Source of the DNA: Tetmemena sp. SeJ-2015
Taxonomy: Eukaryota; Ciliophora; Spirotrichea; Sporadotrichida; Oxytrichidae
Reading direction: 5' to 3'
Assembly (NCBI GenBank): GCA_027382625.1
Contig: JAJKFJ010020950.1
Coordinates: forward strand, 186,001-250,000
Length of the DNA: 64,000 nucleotides
In this document: positions 54,881 to 64,000 of the stretch, in pieces
Position numbering within the stretch: position 1 is the stretch's first letter
How the letters are laid out: every line of letters starts with the position of its first letter
Translations under genes and position numbers: made by a program
The notes under the pieces: generated by a model
Told to the model about the DNA's origin: nothing
The model's database searches: none
What the model saw: the letters and a program-made list of their open reading frames with translations, nothing else

Positions 54881-56030
54881 AGAAACTGTGAAGGGACAAC
54901 AGACTTTAAAAATAATATTTAATATATAATTCCATTCATTATATAGGATATTAATAAGAAACAGAATTAAAAATGGGATGCAAGAGAGTGCAAGCTAAAA
55001 TGAAGGATATTATTTTAAGTATTCATTTTTATATTAAGCTAAACTGGTTGATTTTAATTTGGGAGACTGAAATTCAAATTTAAGCAGTAAAAATATTATC
55101 AATGATATATGCATTTAAGTAAAACTAAAAAGTTTACTCTATTATTATAGATACAAATTAATAGATTATTGTTAACTATATTTAGTAATTAATGAAAAAT
55201 TTAGATCAGGTAAACTGATGATTAATTGATAAATTTAAATAAATAAATAGTTTTCTCCTTTAAAATTATGATGAAAAGAAATCGAACTACTAAACTTTAA
55301 ATATATTTCAGCGTTTCTGTAATTACCACAAAGCTAGCTCATCTAAGGAAAAAATTCCAAGTGAGCTTGTTTAAGAGAATTTAATTAAGTTTAACTCATT
55401 TTTAAGCCCAACAATGCATATTTACTTTTCTTATATGTTTTGCTTAAATACCAATACTGAGTCCCTGATGAGTTTATGCATTTTAATTATGACAAGTAAA
55501 TGGAGCCTTGGCTACCTCGCTGGAACCTTGGCGCATTAAATTAAGATAGCGATCATTTCTAAGAAAAATAACCTTTTATATATTTCATCTGTATATGTTG
55601 CAGTTTGCTGGTTTATTTTTTCTTTAAATAATTCCTTTCTATGATTTTTTAGGGATGAAAAAGAGTGGGCACCTACGGTTACAGGGATAGCCAGGATTCA
55701 ATCTATCATCATATGATAAATCATATTAGAAAATACTAACATTATTTTAATTGTCTATCTGAATTTTCTAATAAAATTTATGAAAAAAGAATCAGATTTT
55801 ATCAATTGCAGATAACCCAAAATCTAAGTAAAAATTAAAGAGAGAATAAAACTAAATTAAAGAAATTATTTTTTCAGGTCTATAAACCTGAATATTCAGT
55901 GAATGTTGTCAAATGAATTATCAATATCATTTTAACTCATGCATATAATAAATTTATTCTCTAATTCTATAGTCTTACTTCTTAAATTATATAAAATATA
56001 TAATTTCTATGTTTTTTACTTATCGAACGT
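54881..56030. other. AT-rich non-genic DNA
   Basis: No recognised gene. Contains a 21-bp match (55098-55118) to a site inside the 15824 gene. Confidence 0.5.
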
Positions 56031-56715
56031 CAAAATTTATATTCTAACAAAGGATAAATTATCTTTATAATAATTTTTGAACTAAAAATTTAATATAGAG
56101 GTCTATTTGAACTTCTAAGGCTTCAAATTTGAATCCTAATTCAGTCAGTTAGAGGTCATCTGCACCTAAATAAAATCTATATTTTAAGCTAACTTTTCGC
56201 TATTGTAAAACTACTTAAAGTGCAAATTTTAAATAGTACAGCATTTTGATCTAACAAAAATTTAATTCATCATGATTAAGGGGATAATGCTGCAATTTAT
56301 TCAACTAAATTTGATTGGGTTTATAGCTTAAGCATGATATGTGTTAAAGAAATGCTGTAATATTTAAAATTTGCACTTTAAGTAGTTTTACAATAGCAAA
56401 AAGTTAGCTTAAAATATAGATTTTATTTAGGTGCAGATGACCTCTAATTTACTGAATTAGGATTCAAATTTGAAGCCTTAGAAGTTCGAACAAGCCTCTA
56501 TAACTGGAAAAATCAGATTTAGGTGCGAAAATTATCCTATAAAGGTATTTTTTTCTTACCTTTATTCATAATAAAATTTTACTGTCGAGGAAAGGCCCAC
56601 CCCCAATTTCCTAATGTATATTTTATTTTAGCTTAAATCGATATCGTCAATTCAAATTTATATTCTAACCCAACATACGGGATAATTATTTCTTGTTAAT
56701 ATTTTTGAACTAGAA
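56031..56715. repeat. Large inverted repeat inside direct repeats (transposon-like)
   Basis: Arms 56094-56246 and 56350-56502 are near-perfect reverse complements (about 150 bp each) around a spacer of about 100 bp. Outside them, 56031-56090 and 56650-56715 are diverged direct repeats (shared TTTATATTCTAAC and ATTTTTGAACTA). No open frame was found, so it would be a non-autonomous element or foldback repeat. Confidence 0.8.
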
Positions 56716-59032
56716 AATAAGGAAGTTAACGTGGCTCTCCCTTCTCCTTTAATTTAAGCAATCCATTTACTTTATATTTGAAATTAGGTCTCTAAAGTCA
56801 CTCATTTAAATGAAATAGGAGTTATATTTTTCAATTATGAACATTTTAATTGGTATTTTAAAACCTATTTTATTAAATATTTGATACTCATTCAGATTAA
56901 AGCGCGAGCATTTCTAATTGCTAATAGAGAATTACCCAAATTGAAATATTTTTGAAATTTGAAAAAGGAAAATCCCTTATAACTTTTATAAATGAATTTA
57001 TGCATAACTTATATTTTATTAATTATTAACTATTATGCAGAGTTCAATAAAATTAGGTGATAGGTTAGAAGAAAAAAACAATTTGATTACTTAAAAATAA
57101 ATCATTAGTTTTTGGTGTGGAAAATAACCTTAAAAATGCAAATTAAAATCCATTATTCCCATTCAAAAAAATAATTTTTTATTCTTATTACTTTTATATG
57201 TTTAGATTAGAAGTGCATTTTAGTTTAATAAGAATTAAGAAGATATTAGAAGAGAGTTGGACCAGTCGTTTTAATTGGCTTAAATTTACTTTGAAGTGAT
57301 TTAAGTTACAAATTTATATAATTAAACAGCAATCACCTTCTTTCCTCTTGCCTAACTGTTGTCGCCCTGAATATTTCTATAAATACTATTACTACTCCAA
57401 CTACGAAAATCTAAAACTATTTTATTTTATTTGATTTTCGCGCTCTATTCGTCTATCCAAATTTGCTCCTCACTACTATATATATATTCAAAATAGTTTT
57501 AAAATCTTTTTTAAAAATGTATTAAAAAATAAAAAAAAATATCTTCACCATTAAAACTTCTAAAAACTCAAAATTGTCCACAAATTTTATATATTTAAAA
57601 TCCAGAAGTTAAAATTTTAAATGAGAATGAAAAAATTTCGAGCAAAAAATTAATCTCTAAGAACCTAATTTATAATTTGAAAGTATAATGATAGATTATA
57701 ATTTAGACAAATTATATTTTTAAATTGAGTAAAGCAAGGAAGTAGAATTGAGAGGATCTGATTATTTGAGATATTGATGAAGAGAGGGTGATAAAATTAG
57801 AATATGTTTCCAATAAGATGGATTGCCCTTTACTCAAGCAAGCACCCATCTCCATTTTTATATTTTATTTATTTATCCCTAGTTATTCCAAGCTTTTAAA
57901 ATACAAAAAAAAATTGAAAAATTCATCAATAAAATTTCTTAAATATTTCTTTGAAATAAAGTTATTTATTTTTAAAATAAGGAGCAATTTAAACCCCACA
58001 AAATATGCATTTAAAGATAAAATTTCTTCTAAATATGGATATAATTTAACTATTAAAATTCTCTATCTTAAAAAAGTTTCCTCTTTTTATTTGCAATGAA
58101 ATTTTAAAAGATAAATATTCTATATGAAGCCTGGGTATTTCGACATTATATAGTTTAATTATTAACAAATAATGTTTGCTAAATGCTAAATCCATAGCTT
58201 TTATCCTAAATGGTTGTTTTCAAGAATATGGGTTTTTTCTAATTCTTTGTTGGTCCTCATACTATCCCATATATAGTTTGGTGACGCAAGGACTCACCAT
58301 TAAAAATAAAGTTACAAATTTATAATTATATTCTGATTAACGTGCATAACAAGAACCTATATCCCAAAATATATAAATTCAGAAATTGAATACCCTTCAT
58401 CTATTAACCCACTCCCGAAATTAAACTCTCCTAGTCAAGATGCATCGATTGGACCCTATCTTACAAAATTAAAGTATAACCTAAATCTAGGAAATTAAAT
58501 GAAGAATCTTAGAGAGCCAGGGGGTGGATTTATGACAATGGGTAAAATTCAAGATGAGTTATAGAGTGGTGAATCATGATTGAATCCATGCAGGTTTATC
58601 TCACTCTCTTATCCTCTCCAGCTTTCTCTATTTTTATTGGGGATCCCTTCCCACTCTCTATTTATGATGGGCTCAAATATCTATATTTACTGTCTGAGTC
58701 TGCTTGAGGTGCAGAGGCCACTCTCACATAGTCTAACTTTATTAAACTTTTAACTCGTCTGCACCAACCTATTTACTCGATTACATTTACTCTTTCCAAA
58801 ATAAATTTATTATATTCTTATAAAGCAATTTGAATTCAAATTTTAACTACTCTCACGATTTACAGAGAACTCAAAATCATGAATTTAGTAATTCAGCGAG
58901 CTTACTTTGCTAAGTAAAAATTAAGGAGGAGCCCTGCGTTTGTGGATAAGATAAATCTCAAGAAAAAAATTAATTACTCTATCGATATATAAGAATTATT
59001 TTTTTTGTTGAGAAAATAGATTAACAATCAAA
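56716..59032. other. AT-rich DNA with weak coding-like traces
   Basis: Mostly non-genic. A short frame at 58499-58580 (MKNLREPGGGFMTMGK) looks protein-like and ends at TGA, possibly an isolated MDS. A 103-codon frame at 57788-58099 is Lys/Ile/Phe rich and is probably chance. Confidence 0.4.
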
Positions 59033-59700
59033 AATGGCTGATGAGCTCGGGTGCATGCTGATTGAGAGAGAAGCTAGCGACAAGGACGAGAAATTCAAAT
59101 GAGAGTTAATATCAATCTGAAAACTGAATAAATTCAAATCGGCGCGATAAGGGCTAGCGAATTTTAAGAACAACTGTGGCCAGCATTTTATTCTAATCAG
59201 CAAATCAAGCAATTTTAATTTAAATAAATGCTTTGGGAGTTTTACACTAAATTAGTAAAAATTCTTTAAGAGTAATTAAAAAATGGTTGCGCCAAACTCA
59301 ATTTAATCTTATTTTATTTTTTATTGCGCTTTTATTCACTTATATGATATATTTTTTGCATCAATATTGTCTTTATTTTTTAGCATTTTTTTTATATTAA
59401 TTGAAATTTTTTCGTAAATTATCAGTTTTAATTAATAATCACATTCTCTATTTGAATTTGTGGAACTATTGAGCGAATAGGAAGTTTATCAGATTAAAGT
59501 GGAAGATGAGCATGGCCAGCGAAGATTAAGATAAAATGAGAATGGAGTGAGAAGTTAAAGGTCATAACTGTCAGGCACAGAGAATATTCTGGTAAATTAA
59601 AATGCTCTAAAGATAGAGAGTGCGATATGTTGATTATAAAAATATTTAAACATTAAGAGTTAAACTAAATCGAGGATTTTACAATCCTATATAATATACT
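59033..59700 (+). CDS. Coding-like islands upstream of locus copy 2
   Basis: ATG 59033 opens MADELGCMLIEREASDKDEKF. Further blocks are FKSARQGLANFKNNCGQH and, near 59460-59640, VELLSEQEVYQIKVEDEHGQ. The spacing and the EREA block mirror the island at 49560 upstream of copy 1, suggesting a duplicated gene or 5' MDS set. In-frame TGAs and frame changes between islands imply IESs that I could not place. Confidence 0.35.
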
Positions 59701-60170
59701 CAGCAACGAATAAATTAATTTGCCTTTGCCTTTGGAGAAGGTGGATCTTAAATTATTCCACAAATAGTTTTTATACAAATAATATCCTAAAGCCAATTTT
59801 ATTTTTACAAAACAATATAATATATTTATATCTCAAATCAGGTATTAAAAATATGATAACACCCAATTAATATATTCAGCAATATTGATTAAACCTATTA
59901 ATTTTTATAATTAAAGTCAGCCTACTCATTTCGGAGAATGCGACTTTTCCACCAACTCAGGACTTATTTTTTCTTAAATAGATCCATCTCCTGCTCAAAA
60001 TATTATTTCATATGTGTCACATGACATAATATAGAAATTTTATTTTTAATCAAACAGCTGTCTTAATATTCCACCAACTAACAGGAATATTTTTTCTATA
60101 AATATAGATCCATCTCCTGCTCAAATAATTATTTCATATTTACACATTGCATAATATAGAAATTCTTATA
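59690..60170. repeat. Degenerate tandem repeats
   Basis: Two copies at 59947-60040 and 60067-60166 share CCACCAACT, AGATCCATCTCCTGCTCAAA, TTATTTCATAT and CATAATATAGAAATT. An older pair at about 59690-59790 and 59870-59960 shares AATATA-TCAGCAA and a GGAGAA block. The unit is roughly 120-190 bp and non-coding. Confidence 0.7.
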
Positions 60171-60568
60171 GTTTAACCAAACTAAGTGATTAACTTTACT
60201 AACTTAATTTCAAAGTTCATAAAAATCATACTTCATACTGGTATATTGTGAAATTATTATTTTTAATTACTTAAGTTGTTTATGAGATCTACTCCTGCTT
60301 ATTGAAATTAAGTTTTGTTTATTTATAATTTAATACGCTTGGTAGAAATATCTTCGCCCCACTTAAATTATATTCCTTCATTCTCAGCCTACAACAAAAA
60401 ATAAAAATATTTTTATCGCTTTTCCTTTTTCTGGTTTGGACAATTTTAAATTTTTTGGGCCAAAATTTAATATTTTTTTGCCAAAATTTAGGATTTTTTA
60501 TTTTTCTCTCTCTATTATTAAGCCTTGTAATATATTTGACAAAGACGAGACAAATTCAACAAATTGAA

Positions 60569-63500
60569 ATGAACTCTGATTCAAATCCATCTATACTACC
60601 ACCATTCGACCAGGCAGTTTGCAACTAAATGCATCAAGCCAAAGCTTCTTTGCGTCGTACTCAAACTACTTTCAATTACGCCCCCAACTAACTATTCGAT
60701 TCTCTACCTCACTCTATTAACAGTCACGATACGAAACAGAATAAAAATCATTGGCAATTAAATTAAATTCTAAATGACAAATTTATGTTTTGAAAACAGC
60801 CTTCCTCTCTATCGTAGCATATAAAAATAAATATTTATAGTGTTTTAGCTGAGACAGCACGACCATGGATTGAAAGAAAGTTAGTCCGATTCAGCTGTTA
60901 ACTTCAATACCCAATCCACAAATAGAAATTTAAAATGTACATATGATATCTTGATTATATTTTGTAATAACAAACCAAGCAATATCATCTTTGCTTAAGT
61001 AAAGTTCCATTTAGCCTGGCTCAAGTAAAAATAAACTTTCATAAGAAGCATAGTTATTTATTGCTCCACACATTTGACTCTGAGTGTGGATGATATTTCT
61101 TGCTCAAATAAGAGCTCAAACACTCCTGCATTATAATCATTTCAGCATCTAAATTATTGTGCCTTTCTTTATTTTTAATAATATTTAAAGCAACAAGCTC
61201 AGTTTCCCGATTTAAAATTATTAATTATCGAATGGCTTAAAAATTAACTACTATAGTTTAAACAATTCTATTTAAATTATTATAGATATTTTAAATACTT
61301 GTCTTTCAATTTTTGATTTCTCAAGATTTTCAGATTTACCCACATCAGCATCGAGAACCACTCTTAAATCTCACCCTAAATGCCTCCAATCTATCTATAA
61401 ACTTATACACTTATATTTGAATCTCTCTAAGCGGTTAATTTTGAGAATTTATTTATAGCTACAAAAAAGATTTTCTTAAATTATTTGAGAACTGGGGCAT
61501 GCACTCTGGAAGTTAACAAAATATATTCTATTGAGTATCAAAACAGATTTGATAATTTTTAAAGAAGTCAAGATCATGCTCGGGATGATTAATTACACGA
61601 GGATTATGACCTTGTTAACTATGGAAGAGCAACATCATCGGGGGAAACTGACGCTCCATCTCAGTAACAAAGAAACTCCGAGTAAATTTCAAACAATATA
61701 TAAATATGATTGCTTGCACTCATTGAATTTTTATTTAATTTCTTAGATCAGATAAGTCATCGAAGAAACAGACAGCGACACAGAGGATTAAATAATCCTC
61801 TCTTTCAGAATTATAAAGAGCGATTAATTTTTCTATTAAAGGCAACCTGATCCTAGGGCCCAGAGAGTCTCCACGCGAAGCAAGGTTAACTTTTCGCGGC
61901 TAACCGATGAGGAGAAAGTTTAGAGGCTCTAGAAGATGGCAACCAAGATCAAAAAGCTCAAGCAAAGGATCAGATCTTTAAAATCCTACCGAACCAAAAA
62001 ATTACAGGCTCTCTAAAATAAGTAATTTGGTCTTCAATAAGTATTTAAAAAGCAGTAAATGCTTTTGTATTTCAATAAAGACAATTACGAAATTCGCAAA
62101 TGGGTTGCTTCACTGACGGATTTCCAAATTGCCAACCTGCCGCATTAAAATTCTAAACGTATTTAAAGTAATATAATTACATCTCTCATATAGATGGAGG
62201 GTCTAGAGACTATTTAAAAATTAAGGGAATTATTTCAGAGTTACTTTAAAGGTCTTTTTATGATAACCCCATGGGGATCCATATATAGGGTAGTAATTTA
62301 GAAAATTTTCCAAGCGGAAATCTTCAAGCAATCCCTGTGCTATAGCATTAGTTTATAGATATAAAGCAATAAATTTTCTATGTGCCTCAGAACCATCCAT
62401 AAACTCAAAATCAAGGTTCAATATCCGCATTAGCGGCCGATTCATAAATCCAGGGTGCACCCACACGAATCACCCTAAATCTGTAGAAATTATAAACATT
62501 TTAGCCCAAATAATAAATCGATGTCTTCATTTAATTTAATGATTTAAATACGCATGTTACTCACTGAAGAATCCTGTTCAGGAGGTGAGTATGATATCAT
62601 AAACTGGCTGTGGGCTGGCTGCTGATCTAAGCTCCTAACAAAGATCATTTTTACATGAGTAAAGGCAACCTCCTTTTCATCAGAAAATGCACGCTTTCAG
62701 CAACTCATACATTCAAAATTATTTGGAATATATATTTTTCTTAAACTCCCAATTTTACCATCCTATTCCTAGCTTAAGAAAAAATAATATAGAAGAAGAT
62801 AAAAATTGAGTTTAATTTTTGATAAGCTAGGATCAATTCAATTACATGAATGGATTCATTTTTTTAATAAACTTATTTCAAATCTCATATTTTATTGCAG
62901 ATTCAAGAATGGTGCCCAGTAAATCCAATAGTCAAGCTTCAAAACTCAACTTCAGTATGTATTTGTGCATTTATTAGCTGCAATCAGGTGGTTGAAGGTG
63001 CCCTCCCATTACATATGACATACATCCCTTATATATATTTCAATATAATTTAAATGAGTTATAATAATCCAGGGTCCAGTTAGATAAATTATAAATCCCT
63101 AATCTCAATATTCAAACCTTACTTTTCTGTTGTCATCATCTATATGTTTATGAGTGATTTGTATTCCTGCTATATTAAGTAGCAGGAGGCACTTAATTAA
63201 AATAAAATCACTCAGCGAATTTATTCTACGGCGGCTCGATCTTGGATCACAAAAAATCTTGCCATCCTCCTCCATAAGCCCCTCTCATGAGATAAAAATG
63301 CTCATAGTTGAATATATAGAGTAAAAATGATTATGAGTTTTGGAATGATTCCTTAGAATTATATTCCAAACTAAATAAATTAGCCAGCAGATCAGTATAC
63401 CCGTCTCACCCATGAAAATAATTGTTAGGAAATTTAAATTACTTAGCAGTGTAAAATATTTAGTAAGACCCAGAGTGGCTAAGTACAAGGAATCGGAAAA

Positions 63501-64000
63501 TTTAATCTGAAGCTTTTTTTTACATACGTTTGAAGATGGATTTAAAATTTAATCCTTAGGGAAACTTCACAGTTCCCACGTAAATCCTGTTTCCTCCTCC
63601 TGTCTAAGGCTAGACTAGAATGATAATACCTCAAGCTCAGCCATAAGAGTAACTAATGAATTTCACTTTTGTATACATAGATATGTTAGGATATAAATGA
63701 ATGGGTAGGGAATCTTGTCACAAGATCAACTCAGAGGTGCCACTTAGATATTCCCCAATCCCAACTGCCGACTTAATTAAGTCCACTTGCATCACGAGGA
63801 TTCAAACTCCAAAGTTTAATAGAATTAAAGTACAATTTATTGATATTTTGAACTCTGCTGAGAAATTCAAAGTTAGCACTGTTTGTCCTCTTAAACCCGA
63901 ATGCAAAGTGCAATAATCCACAATCACTTATGCCAACGGTCAGTTTTAGACTCAGCCAAATCAAACCGCAATAGCTACAAAATAAGTCACATTATAATTA
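60569..64000 (+). CDS. IES-interrupted coiled-coil gene, locus copy 2 (3' end outside window)
   Basis: Paralogue of the gene at 50997. Start ATG 60569: MNSDSNPSILPPFDQAVCNQ. Next islands: FNYAPNQLFDSLPHS, SPIQLLTSIPNPQ, NFQRSQDHARDDQLHEDYD. Then one frame stays free of TGA from 61489 to 62625 (378 codons). It contains VIEETDSDTED, STRSKVNFSRLTDEEKVQRL and the basic coil MATKIKKLKQRIRSLKSYRT, followed by EIRKWVASLTDFQIANLP. Further islands are LHSSHVNPVSSSCLRLDQND and, from 63701 to the window end, INSEVPLRYSPIPTADLI, KFNRIKVQFIDIL and QSTITYANGQFQTQPNQ. Unlike copy 1, the NFSRL-to-coil junction has no IES. Function unknown. Confidence 0.5.

Noticed and set aside
57788..58099. 103-codon Lys/Ile/Phe-rich open frame
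   Set aside because: Composition simply follows AT-rich DNA; no motif, no neighbouring coding block, and no similarity to the duplicated locus.
1..64000. Paramecium- or Euplotes-type germline DNA
   Set aside because: IES boundaries are not invariant TA, and the code uses TAA/TAG as Gln with TGA stop, unlike Euplotes (TGA Cys, TAA stop).
1..64000. Macronuclear nanochromosome ends (C4A4/G4T4 telomeres), TBE-type transposase genes, tRNA or rRNA
   Set aside because: No telomere-like repeat tract, DDE transposase motif, or recognisable tRNA/rRNA was seen by eye.

Overview
The window reads as germline (micronuclear) DNA of a hypotrich/stichotrich-type spirotrich ciliate, of the Oxytricha, Stylonychia or Tetmemena kind. 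Two observations support this. First, the genes only read through if TAA and TAG are glutamine and TGA is the stop (ciliate nuclear code). Second, many genes are broken by short AT-rich segments flanked by 3-11 bp direct repeats. Deleting one repeat copy plus the segment restores the frame and rebuilds conserved motifs. These are internal eliminated sequences (IESs) between pointer repeats, separating macronuclear-destined segments (MDSs). The pointers differ in sequence at each site and are not the invariant TA of Paramecium, which favours a hypotrich. Ordinary GT-AG introns, mostly 18-150 nt, occur as well. No C4A4 telomere repeats, tRNA, rRNA or CRISPR were seen. I could not identify the species.

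Layout. 0-33.5 kb is gene dense on both strands: a partial possible calpain-domain gene, a coiled-coil protein, an RCC1-repeat protein, a large unknown gene, a minus-strand coiled-coil gene, ARPC3, a small membrane protein, an OSCA/TMEM63 channel, a 6.6-kb Q/N-rich gene with a degenerate HAD-like motif, a WDR47-like LisH/CTLH/WD40 gene, a disordered protein, an FkbM methyltransferase, an unknown gene and an acyl-protein-thioesterase-like hydrolase. 33.8-49.4 kb is all plus strand: cathepsin B, a doubtful hypothetical gene, a J-domain membrane protein, and a ciliate membrane-protein gene lying between two caspase-fold/beta-propeller genes whose catalytic histidine is replaced. 49.4-64 kb is AT-rich and gene poor. 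It holds two diverged copies, about 9.5 kb apart, of an IES-interrupted coiled-coil gene locus, plus a large inverted repeat and degenerate tandem repeats.

How it works together. The genes look unrelated in function (actin branching, mechanosensitive channel, protease, chaperone, cytoskeletal scaffold). What links them is architecture: each would be assembled into a macronuclear chromosome only after precise IES removal. The best worked case is cathepsin B, where five IESs leave MDSs as short as about 19 bp. All IES calls come from pointer repeats plus frame restoration read by eye; macronuclear sequence would confirm or refute each one. Several single-base frame breaks and in-frame TGAs remain unexplained.
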